From Actinomycetota bacterium (lineage in GTDB: Bacteria; Actinomycetota; Thermoleophilia; Solirubrobacterales; 70-9): a DNA stretch of 7,433 nt. This document shows, one piece after another, positions 1 to 5,897 of the stretch (the first letter of the stretch is position 1; every line of letters starts with the position of its first letter). The notes under the pieces are model-generated. The model ran no database searches. It was not told the DNA's origin and saw nothing but the letters and a program-made list of their open reading frames with translations. The position numbers were made by a program, and so were the translations under genes. The stretch is taken from the NCBI GenBank assembly GCA_018268695.1, contig JAFDWD010001063.1:1-7433 (forward strand). The letters run 5' to 3'.

Positions 1-504
1 GTCACCAACCGCGGCGGTGGCGCGGCCCTGCGCACCGGCTACCGGCTGATGGTCGAATCGGGCGCCGAGATCGTCGTCACCCTCGACGCCGACGGCCAGC
101 ACCTGCCGAGCGAGATGCCACGCCTGGTCGAACCGGTGCTCTCCGGAGAGGTCGACGTCGCCCACGGCTCCCGCGTGCTCGGCCACGCCGACCGCAACAC
201 CCGCGCGCGGGAGCTCGGCATCGTCTTCTTCAACCGCCTCGTCTCCTTCATCACCCGTACCCACGTCACCGACTGCTCGAACGGCTACCGCGCCGTCCGC
301 ACCACCGTCCTCCCCCAACTCGTCCTCCGCCAGGAGCAGTTCCACACCTCCGAGTTCATGATCGAGGCGATCAAGCGCGGCGTCCCCGCCAAAGAGGTCC
401 CGATCACGGTCGAACAGCGCCTCCACGGCCACTCGAAGAAGCCGGCGGTGATGCGCTACGGATTGGGTTTCGCCAACGCGATCGTGCGGACCTGGCTGCG
501 GTAG
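1..504 (+). CDS. Family 2 glycosyltransferase (DPM1/polyprenol-phosphate sugar transferase-like), 5' truncated by window edge
   Basis: The reading frame is open from base 1 and ends at TAG 502-504, leaving 167 visible codons; the N-terminus lies outside the window. Seen in the sequence: NRGGGAALRTGY at visible residues 3-14 (the G-rich loop that precedes the donor site in DPM1-like GT2 enzymes), TLDADGQH at 27-34 with the DxD-type metal/nucleotide-sugar site D29/D31, DCSNGYRAV at 91-99, and HGHSKK at 142-147, the late motif typical of polyprenol-phosphate mannosyl/glucosyltransferases. Family knowledge: such enzymes transfer a sugar from a nucleotide donor to a polyprenyl phosphate or glycan acceptor at the cytoplasmic membrane face. 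No membrane segment is visible, so this is the soluble catalytic type and would need a partner or peripheral attachment. The acceptor cannot be read from sequence. It converges on the zinc-ribbon gene, with a hairpin between them. Confidence 0.88.
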   Translation, partial: VTNRGGGAALRTGYRLMVESGAEIVVTLDADGQHLPSEMPRLVEPVLSGEVDVAHGSRVLGHADRNTRARELGIVFFNRLVSFITRTHVTDCSNGYRAVRTTVLPQLVLRQEQFHTSEFMIEAIKRGVPAKEVPITVEQRLHGHSKKPAVMRYGLGFANAIVRTWLR

Positions 505-515
505 ACGATCGGGCT

Positions 516-561
516 GCCCTTCGTCGCTTGTATCCCATACGGGGAACAATTAGCGAAGGGC
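516..561 (+). repeat. Imperfect palindrome, copy 1 of a dispersed hairpin repeat; probable terminator between convergent genes
   Basis: Left arm 517-536 pairs with right arm 541-560 around the loop ATAC (537-540), with an extra G-C pair at 516/561. In the + strand RNA this gives 15 Watson-Crick pairs, 3 G-U wobbles (524/553, 526/551, 533/544) and 3 mismatches (525/552, 527/550, 532/545). It begins 12 nt after the glycosyltransferase stop and ends 10 nt before the end of the convergent zinc-ribbon gene. The wobbles would become A-C mismatches on the - strand, so the fold favours + strand transcripts, meaning those of the glycosyltransferase. There is no T-tract. Its left half and loop match the repeat at 6012-6057 at 26 of 28 positions. 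The terminator role is inferred from position. Confidence 0.7.
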
Positions 562-570
562 TGAGTCGGC

Positions 571-861
571 CTAGGGCTGCCGCACGCCCGGATGCCGGAC
601 CGCTCTCGGGTCCGGCAGGTAGAGATCCGTCCCACAGCGGGGGCAGACCTGGACGTAGAGCTTCACCGGCTTCAGGCACTGGGGGCACTGGCGTTCGGGT
701 TCGTCCTTCTCGCGCCGGTAGAGGACGACGGCGATCAGACCGAGGATCGGGAGGACGGCGCCGACCAGGAACCAGATGAAGAAGGAGCTGCCCTTGGCCT
801 TGCCGATGATCGCGGTGCCGAGGCCGCAGAAGAAGATGATGACGAGGTACTCGAGGCCCAT
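571..861 (-). CDS. Small membrane protein with C-terminal zinc ribbon (function unknown)
   Basis: This is a 96-residue protein, ATG at 861-859 and TAG at 573-571. Seen: a hydrophobic N-terminal segment (about residues 3-20), a short polar turn (KAKGSS, 21-26), a second hydrophobic segment (about 27-48, with WFLVGAVLPILGLIAVVLY), then YRREKDEPE and a zinc-ribbon knuckle pair C59-x2-C62 and C73-x2-C76. This layout of two helices followed by a zinc ribbon recurs in small actinobacterial membrane proteins, but I know of no assigned function. The start is the only in-frame ATG/GTG/TTG near the helix. A GGGAG lies directly against the ATG, which is unusually close for a Shine-Dalgarno sequence. It is transcribed divergently from the DUF1800 gene across 74 bp. 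The last 12 residues (from P85) are Pro/Arg-rich and look unstructured. The opposite strand is also open here, but it lacks any such motif. Confidence 0.82.
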   Translation of the reverse strand: MGLEYLVIIFFCGLGTAIIGKAKGSSFFIWFLVGAVLPILGLIAVVLYRREKDEPERQCPQCLKPVKLYVQVCPRCGTDLYLPDPRAVRHPGVRQP

Positions 862-935
862 CTCCCTACAACAGTAAAGAAACCGCTTGGAAAGGCCGAA
901 AGAAGACGCATGGGCCGGTCGCGGCCCACTCGTCC
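862..935. promoter_or_regulatory. Divergent intergenic region between the zinc-ribbon gene and the DUF1800 operon
   Basis: This 74-bp gap must hold the start signals for both directions. It contains the one AT-richer patch nearby (about 866-893), where -10-type elements would be expected, but I see no convincing -35/-10 pair on either strand. A 5-bp GC inverted repeat (GGGCC 912-916, GGCCC 923-927) sits 8 bp before the DUF1800 start and could limit ribosome access. Promoter function is inferred from gene orientation. Confidence 0.45.
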
Positions 936-2546
936 ATGGCTATCCCGAAGGTCACCCCAACCCAGGCCGAGCTGGACTCGACCAAATCCGGTGGCAAGCA
1001 CCGCCCGGACAAGCACGGCAAGAAACACCGCGATCAGGGCCGGCACGGGAACAAGAACGGCCACGCGAACAAACGCCGCAAGCACAAGAAGCGCAGGCAC
1101 CACCGGCGGAAGCACCCCAAGCACCTGCTGCCGAGCACGCCTCCGGCCGCGCCGGCGCCTCCCGCCGCCTCTTCCCCGTCCCCGCCGGCGGGCGAATCGC
1201 GCCCGGCCGGCGCCTTCGCGGGCACCTTCGGCGTCCCCCAGGCGACCCGCCTGCTCAACCGCGCGGGCTTCGGCCCGACGCCGGGACAGGCGGCCGCGGT
1301 CGCTTCGATGGGGATGGTCGCCGCGGTCCAGTCTCTGACCCGGCCGAGCGGCCCCGCCAACCTGATCGGCCCGCCGCCGACCGACGACGAAGGCGAACCG
1401 CTCGCGCCCGCCGACATCTGGGGCCACGACCACCTCTGGTGGCTCGACCGGATGGTCCGGTCCGACCAGCCGCTGGTCGAGCGCATGGCCCTCGTCTTTC
1501 ACGACTGGTTCGCGACCTCCGAAGGAGGCGTGTCGAAAGCCCAGCAGATGATCGACCAGTCGAACCTCTTCAGGAACTACTGCTTCGGCTCGTTCCTCGA
1601 CCTGTTCAAGGCGGTGACGGTCGATCCCGCGATGCTCCAGTGGCTGAACGGCGACGAAAACGTGAAGGGCGCACCGAACGAGAACTACGCGCGGGAGATG
1701 ATGGAGCTCTTCAGCCTCGGCGCCGACCGCGGCGCCTACACCGAGGACGACATCCGCGAACAGGCCCGCGCGCTGACCGGCTGGACCTACGAATGGTCCT
1801 CCCAGCTCGGGTCCCACAACTTCCACTTCGACCCGCGCCGCCACGACACCGGGCCGAAGACGGTCTTCGGCAAGACCGGCAACTGGGGCTGGGAAGACGC
1901 CTGTCGGCTCTGCGTCGAAAACCCCTTCCATCCCTCCTATCTCGTGGAAAAACTGTGGAGCTACTTCGTCGGCGCGCCGCCCTCGACCGAAGCTCGCGAA
2001 CGACTGGCCTCGACCTACGTCGGCTCCGGCCTCCAGATCCGCCCGGTGCTCGAGGAAATCCTGATGAGCGCCGACTTCTACGAAGGCCCGCCGATGGTCA
2101 AGCCGCCGGTCGTCCAGGTCGCCTCGATGCTGCGGGCGACGGGCCGGTACATCGACACCAGCGCCTGGGTCTGGCTCGGCAACGAATCCGGGCAACAGCT
2201 CTTCTGGCCGCCGAACGTCGCGGGCTGGGACGACACCCGCTGGCTCGACACCTCGCGCATGCGGGCCCGCTGGAACCTCGTCGACTACGTCCTCGACGGG
2301 GTCTCGGTCGACGCCTGGAACGCGCCCTACAGCACCACCGAGACCGCCGAAGAAGCTCTGGCGCGGGCGCTCGCCGCCTGGGGCAGTCCGGAACTACGGC
2401 CGGAACACCTCGCCGAGCTGCTCGACTTCGCCCGACGCAGCGAAGCGCGGATCACCGCCAACTGGCAGAAGGGCCCCTACCGGGCCCTCCGCTTCAACGC
2501 GCTGCTGCAGCTGATCGGCATCAGCCCCGACCTCGTCCTCCAATGA
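936..2546 (+). CDS. DUF1800 family protein with polycationic N-terminal tail
   Basis: This 536-residue protein is the first gene of a three-gene operon. Seen: residues 21-63 are extraordinarily basic (30 of 43 are Lys, Arg or His), then a Pro/Ala/Ser linker (about 66-92), then the DUF1800 domain from about residue 97. Family-type motifs are TRLLNRAGFG (104-113), FHDWFATS (188-195), PNENYAREMMELFSLG (247-262), YTEDDIREQARALTGW (268-283), HDTGPKTVFG (303-312) and PPNVAGW (425-431). Cysteines are C216 and a C323-x2-C326 pair. There is no Sec or Tat leader. DUF1800 genes are commonly neighbours of DUF1501 genes; their biochemical activity is not known to me. ATG 936 is the only plausible start, because upstream in-frame codons offer no ATG/GTG/TTG before a stop at 840-842, yet no good Shine-Dalgarno precedes it. 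Inference: the tail may bind envelope polyanions or nucleic acid. Family call secure, role unknown. Confidence 0.92.
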   Translation: MAIPKVTPTQAELDSTKSGGKHRPDKHGKKHRDQGRHGNKNGHANKRRKHKKRRHHRRKHPKHLLPSTPPAAPAPPAASSPSPPAGESRPAGAFAGTFGVPQATRLLNRAGFGPTPGQAAAVASMGMVAAVQSLTRPSGPANLIGPPPTDDEGEPLAPADIWGHDHLWWLDRMVRSDQPLVERMALVFHDWFATSEGGVSKAQQMIDQSNLFRNYCFGSFLDLFKAVTVDPAMLQWLNGDENVKGAPNENYAREMMELFSLGADRGAYTEDDIREQARALTGWTYEWSSQLGSHNFHFDPRRHDTGPKTVFGKTGNWGWEDACRLCVENPFHPSYLVEKLWSYFVGAPPSTEARERLASTYVGSGLQIRPVLEEILMSADFYEGPPMVKPPVVQVASMLRATGRYIDTSAWVWLGNESGQQLFWPPNVAGWDDTRWLDTSRMRARWNLVDYVLDGVSVDAWNAPYSTTETAEEALARALAAWGSPELRPEHLAELLDFARRSEARITANWQKGPYRALRFNALLQLIGISPDLVLQ

Positions 2547-2549
2547 AGC

Positions 2550-2555
2550 GGAAGG
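2550..2555 (+). promoter_or_regulatory. Shine-Dalgarno of the DUF1501 gene
   Basis: GGAAGG lies 7 nt before ATG 2563, within the 16-bp gap after the DUF1800 stop. It supports ATG 2563 as the start and translation from a shared transcript. Confidence 0.7.
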
Positions 2556-2562
2556 CAGACCG

Positions 2563-3915
2563 ATGAGCCACGAATGCTGCAACGACTTCACTCGCGCCCA
2601 GCTCCTCCGCGGCGTCGCGGCCGAAGCCGGACGGGGCCTGCCCGCGATCGAGCCGGGAATGCCCGCGCCGGCCGGAACCGGGCTCACCCGCCGCCGTCTC
2701 CTCTCGCGCAGCGCGGGGCTCGCGCTCGCCGTCTACGGCGCCTCGAAGATCCCGCTCGGCGCCTTCGAGCGCGGCATCGCCGAGGCCGCCCAGGGCGACA
2801 AAGTGCTGATCTCGATCTTCTTCGAAGGCGGCATCGACGCGATGAGCGTCCTCGCTCCGGTCGGCGATCCGCTTTACTCCTCGCTGCGACCGAACCTGAA
2901 GCAGGCGCCCGGAGCCGGCCCGGCCTTCACCGAGGACGAACGGCTCCAGTGGCACCCCGCCGCCTCCGCCCTGGCGGACCTCCACGGCGCCGGCAAGGTC
3001 TCCGTCTTCCCGGCGATCGGCTACGAACACCCCGACCAGTCGCACTTCACCTCGCGCCACTACTACGAGATCGGGGAGCTCGACATCGGCCAGCACGCGG
3101 GCTGGCTCGGCCGCTACATCGACGTCGTCGGCGACGAAGAAAACCCGCTCCAGGGCCTCTCCATGGACGGCTCGCTCTCGCCGATGATCGCCACCGCTCA
3201 GAAGCCGGTCGCCGCGATCGACAGCGTCGACTCCTACGAAATGTGGTCGCGGGTGAGCGAACCGATCAGCGACGAGATGTTCGAGACGTTCGCCCGCTTC
3301 GGTGCCCTGCCCTCCGACTCGCCCGCCCTCCTGCAGGTCCGCCGCGCGACCAGGCAGACCGAGCAGTTGCGCGAGGAACTCGGCGCGCTGGGCGGCTTCG
3401 AAAGCCCGGTCACCTACCCCAAAGGGCAGTTCTCCCACAAGCTCGCCGGGCTCGCCAACTACCTCGACCAAGGGCTGCCGGTGCGGGTGGTGACGCTCCG
3501 CGCCGCGGGCGGCTACGACACCCACTCCGACCAGGCCGAAGACCTGTCGAAGTACCTGCTCGAAACCTGCGAAGGGATCGCTGCCTTCCAGAAAGACCTG
3601 GAAGCGCGGGGCCTGCAGGACCGGGTGATGATCGAGATGTGGAGCGAGTTCGGGCGGCGCCCGGAGGAGAACGGGTCGGAAGGGACCGACCACGGTGCGG
3701 CCGGGTGCGCCTTCGTGATCGGCTCTCAGGCGCAGGGCGAAATGGTCGGCGAATTCCCCGGTCTGGCGAAACTCGACACGGATGACAACCTGCGGGTGAC
3801 GAGCGACTTCCGCGGCATGTACTGCTCGCTGCTCGAGCAGTGGCTCGGCTTCGACTCGGCCCAGGTGATCCCCGGCGCGGCGGGGTTCGAACGGCCGCGA
3901 CTGGTGAAGGCGTAG
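2563..3915 (+). CDS. DUF1501 family protein with twin-arginine leader
   Basis: This is a 450-residue protein. Seen: a 41-residue N-terminal stretch with a Cys pair (C5, C6), then a Tat-like motif TRRRLLS at 42-48 followed by a hydrophobic run (SAGLALAVYG, 50-59), implying export of the folded protein. DUF1501-type motifs follow in order: FFEGGIDAM (86-94), HPDQSHF (156-162), GGYDTHSDQ (316-324), WSEFGRRPEENGSEGTDHG (360-378) and a C-terminal RGMYCSLLEQWLG. The DTH, SEFGR and GTDHG blocks are the family hallmarks; the Asp/His-rich blocks look like a metal-dependent, alkaline-phosphatase-like core, but the substrate is unknown. The start is fixed by the GGAAGG Shine-Dalgarno upstream. It sits between a DUF1800 gene and a cupredoxin gene, with gaps of 16 and 2 bp, so co-transcription is very likely. 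Tat export of the neighbouring DUF1800 protein as a passenger is possible but unproven. Confidence 0.93.
   Translation: MSHECCNDFTRAQLLRGVAAEAGRGLPAIEPGMPAPAGTGLTRRRLLSRSAGLALAVYGASKIPLGAFERGIAEAAQGDKVLISIFFEGGIDAMSVLAPVGDPLYSSLRPNLKQAPGAGPAFTEDERLQWHPAASALADLHGAGKVSVFPAIGYEHPDQSHFTSRHYYEIGELDIGQHAGWLGRYIDVVGDEENPLQGLSMDGSLSPMIATAQKPVAAIDSVDSYEMWSRVSEPISDEMFETFARFGALPSDSPALLQVRRATRQTEQLREELGALGGFESPVTYPKGQFSHKLAGLANYLDQGLPVRVVTLRAAGGYDTHSDQAEDLSKYLLETCEGIAAFQKDLEARGLQDRVMIEMWSEFGRRPEENGSEGTDHGAAGCAFVIGSQAQGEMVGEFPGLAKLDTDDNLRVTSDFRGMYCSLLEQWLGFDSAQVIPGAAGFERPRLVKA
3906..3910 (+). promoter_or_regulatory. Shine-Dalgarno of the cupredoxin gene, inside the end of the DUF1501 gene
   Basis: GAAGG lies 7 nt before ATG 3918 and within the last codons of the upstream gene. 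It favours ATG 3918 over the in-frame ATG at 3840, which would put 26 residues ahead of the signal peptide and overlap the DUF1501 gene by 76 bp. Confidence 0.65.
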
Positions 3916-3917
3916 CG

Positions 3918-4565
3918 ATGCGTGTCGACTTGGGGCGCTCCTGGCGCCCGAACTCGACGCGCGTCTTCTGCGTCATCGTCCTGGCGGCGCTCGCCACCGG
4001 CGCGGCGCTTGGCCTGGCGCGACCGCAGGCGCACGCGGCGACGACCTGTGCGAAGCACACCAAGCGCGTCGTCAAGCACGTCAAACGCCACGGGAAGCGC
4101 ACGAAGGTGGTGCGCTTCAAGCACTACTGGACCTGCGAGGAAGTCGCCGCGCCCACCCCTGCGCCCACGCCGAGCTCCCCCGCACCGCCGACCACGACCA
4201 CGCCGACCGAACCGATCCCCCCGGACCGGGGACCGGCGCCCCTACCCGAACCGGAAGCGAACGCGATCGGCGTCGCCGCGGACGACCGCGGCGGGGTGAA
4301 GAGCTACACGCTCTCGCGTCAGGCGGTGCGCTCCGGCAACCTCACCGTCCAGCTGCAGAACAAAGGCGAAGATCCTCACGACATGGACATCGAGCGGGTC
4401 GGCCCATCCGGCGAACCGCTCGGCGAAGTCGTCAAAATCCCGGTCACCGAACCGGGTCAGAACACGAACGCGACGGTGACGGTCGAAGCCGGCCGCTACC
4501 GGATGTGGTGCGACCTCTACAGCCATGCCAAAGAAGGCATGGAAGCGACCATCACGGTCGAATAG
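3918..4565 (+). CDS. Secreted cupredoxin (type 1 copper protein) with basic Cys-bracketed stalk
   Basis: This is a 215-residue protein, third gene of the operon, starting 2 bp after the DUF1501 stop. Seen: a signal peptide with basic n-region (R2-R15), hydrophobic core V16-L33 and probable cleavage after AHA (38-40). Next is a Lys/Arg/His-rich segment bracketed by C44 and C73, a Pro/Thr linker (about 77-112), and a cupredoxin domain from about 115 to the end. All four type 1 copper ligands are visible: H154 (in NKGEDPHDMDI) and C198, H203, M208 in the C-x4-H-x4-M loop WCDLYSHAKEGM. Family knowledge: cupredoxins shuttle single electrons outside the cytoplasm. Without a lipobox or C-terminal membrane anchor, the protein may be held at the envelope by its basic stalk (inference). 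An electron partner among its operon neighbours is plausible but not shown. Confidence 0.9.
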   Translation: MRVDLGRSWRPNSTRVFCVIVLAALATGAALGLARPQAHAATTCAKHTKRVVKHVKRHGKRTKVVRFKHYWTCEEVAAPTPAPTPSSPAPPTTTTPTEPIPPDRGPAPLPEPEANAIGVAADDRGGVKSYTLSRQAVRSGNLTVQLQNKGEDPHDMDIERVGPSGEPLGEVVKIPVTEPGQNTNATVTVEAGRYRMWCDLYSHAKEGMEATITVE

Positions 4566-4571
4566 CGGCGC

Positions 4572-5843
4572 TCAGCCCAGGCGTTTGGGGCGGGTGGCCG
4601 AGCCGAGCTCGGCGATGTCGCGCTTGAACGGCATGCTGGCGGTCCAGTCGAGGATCGCGTGGGCCTTGCGCGAGTAGCCCGGGATCTGGCTCATGTGGTA
4701 GCTGCGGGCGAGGAACCAGGCGGGGAAGCCGCGCAGTTTGCGGTCGCCGATCCGCCCGACCGCCTTGTAGCGGCCGAGGTTCACGAAGGAGGCCTCGCTG
4801 CGGTAGGTGAAGGGTTCGGCGTTGCCGATCCCGAGCTCGGCGGCGATGTTCCGTGCCGCGACCGGGCCTTGGCGGACGGCGTGCTGGGCGGTCGGCGGGC
4901 AGGTGCCCCCGCGCGGATCCGGGGCGGCGGCGCAGTCGCCGATCGCCCAGACCGAGTCGAGGCCCTCCACCCGCAGGTGGTCGTCGACCGGCACCCGGCC
5001 GCGCTCGTCCAGGGGCACGTTCAGCTGCCTGAGGATCGGCGCCGCGACGACACCCGCGGTCCAGACGACGGTCGTCGTCGGGATCTCCTCGCCGCTCGAC
5101 AACGTCACCGAGTCCGCCGCCACCTCGTTCAGCGTCGTCTCCAGCTTGATTTCGATGCCGCGGCCGCGCAGCTCGCGCAAGGCGTAGTCGGCGAGGTCCT
5201 GGTCGATCTCAGGCAGCACCCGCGGCGCCGCCTCGACCAGGATCCAGCGCATGCCGTGCAGGCGGGCGCGCGGATAGCTGTCCATCGCGTCGGCGGCGAA
5301 GTCCTGGAGCTCAGCCAGCGCCTCGAGGCCCGCGTAGCCGCCGCCGACGAAGACGAAGGTGAGCAGTTCCTCGCGCCGCTGGTGCTCGTTGGTCGCGTTC
5401 GCCAGCTCGAGGTTCTCGACCACCCGGTTGCGCAGGCCGATCGCGTCTGCGAGGCCCTTGAAGCCGAAGGCGTGCTCGGTGAGGCCGGGGATCGGCAGCA
5501 CCCGCGAGACCGACCCGAGCGCCAGCAGCAGCTGGTCGTAGGGCACCGTCTCGTTGCCGCCACCCTTGGCCGCCAGGTCGACCGTCTTGGCCGCGGGATC
5601 ATGGCCGACGATCTCCCCGAGCCGCAGGTAGGTGCGCTTGAGGATGTCGCGCAGCGGCGTCACCACGTGCCGTGGCTCCAGCGTCCCGGCGGCCGCCTCC
5701 GGCAGGAAGGGCGCGTAGGTCGCGTAGTTGGTCTCGTTGACCAGCATCAGCCGCGCCGACTGCTTCGGCATGACCTTCTCCAGCTCCCGCGCGGCCGACA
5801 ACCCGCCGAAGCCTCCACCCGCGATGACGACGTTCCAAGCCAT
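4572..5843 (-). CDS. ndh: Type II NADH dehydrogenase (NADH:quinone oxidoreductase, FAD-dependent)
   Basis: This 423-residue protein is of usual NDH-2 length. Seen: an FAD-binding Rossmann motif AGGGFGGLSAA (8-18); the NADH-binding motif VGGGYAGLE (166-174) with the customary Glu at 174; WTAGV (261-265); the second FAD motif VWAIGDCAA (298-306); and PPTAQHAVRQG (316-326), the stretch lining the quinone/flavin site in NDH-2 enzymes. The C-terminal part (about 375-410, SYHMSQIPGY to DWTASMPFKRDI) matches the amphipathic membrane-binding tail of the family. Known role: transfers electrons from NADH to membrane quinone without pumping protons. The start ATG 5843-5841 is right ahead of the FAD motif and is preceded by a GGGG at short spacing. 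Regulation is suggested by stacked palindromes immediately upstream. It converges with the cupredoxin gene, 6 bp apart. A related disulfide or carotenoid reductase is less likely given the quinone motif. Confidence 0.9.
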   Translation of the reverse strand: MAWNVVIAGGGFGGLSAARELEKVMPKQSARLMLVNETNYATYAPFLPEAAAGTLEPRHVVTPLRDILKRTYLRLGEIVGHDPAAKTVDLAAKGGGNETVPYDQLLLALGSVSRVLPIPGLTEHAFGFKGLADAIGLRNRVVENLELANATNEHQRREELLTFVFVGGGYAGLEALAELQDFAADAMDSYPRARLHGMRWILVEAAPRVLPEIDQDLADYALRELRGRGIEIKLETTLNEVAADSVTLSSGEEIPTTTVVWTAGVVAAPILRQLNVPLDERGRVPVDDHLRVEGLDSVWAIGDCAAAPDPRGGTCPPTAQHAVRQGPVAARNIAAELGIGNAEPFTYRSEASFVNLGRYKAVGRIGDRKLRGFPAWFLARSYHMSQIPGYSRKAHAILDWTASMPFKRDIAELGSATRPKRLG

Positions 5844-5848
5844 AGCCC

Positions 5849-5897
5849 CAAGCTAGCAGCTTGTAACAGCGTGTTACAAAGTGCTCTGTGTCACAGA
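5849..5897 (-). promoter_or_regulatory. Nested operator-like palindromes upstream of the NADH dehydrogenase gene
   Basis: Three inverted repeats are packed in 49 bp just ahead of the start at 5843: CAAGCT-agc-AGCTTG (5849-5863), TTGTAACA-gcg-TGTTACAA (5861-5879, perfect 8-bp arms) and TCTGTG-t-CACAGA (5885-5897). The first two share TTG. A TGTTACA-like half-site recurs at 5872-5878 and, as TGTCACA, at 5889-5895. The 19-bp central palindrome has the size of a dimeric repressor site. The -35-like TTGTAA (5879-5874) and a weak -10-like TAGCTT (5855-5850), 18 bp apart, would be overlapped by it. The regulator is not identifiable. It resembles but does not match the 18-bp Rex operator that controls ndh in other actinobacteria. 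Confidence 0.6.

Noticed and set aside
592..1338. + strand open frame spanning the zinc-ribbon gene and the start of the DUF1800 gene
   Set aside because: It crosses the divergent gap without any domain. An ATG at 910 with a purine-rich stretch ahead looked like an alternative start, but its frame becomes Arg/Thr/Pro low-complexity.
735..2195. Long - strand open frame (486 codons) opposite the DUF1800 gene
   Set aside because: Its translation is Arg/Val/Gly/Asp-rich with no family motif, and the + strand frame carries all the DUF1800 blocks. Such shadows are expected in GC-rich coding DNA.
887..2566. Long + strand open frame (559 codons) in another phase over the DUF1800 gene
   Set aside because: The product is Arg/Pro/Ala low-complexity throughout and no motif is present. 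It merely parallels the real gene.
2521..3693. - strand open frame (390 codons) opposite the DUF1501 gene
   Set aside because: The translation is Val/Arg/Asp/Glu-rich antisense with no domain, while the + strand shows clear DUF1501 motifs and a ribosome site.
4523..4542. Hairpin near the cupredoxin stop as an intrinsic terminator
   Set aside because: It is inside the coding sequence, has only 7 bp and lacks a T-tract. It is explained by the required codons as easily as by function.
5861..5879. Assignment of the ndh palindrome as a Rex site
   Set aside because: The Rex operator is an 18-bp TTGTGAA-N4-TTCACAA type. Here the arms are TTGTAACA with a 3-bp spacer (19 bp), so only the outer TTGT/ACAA agrees.
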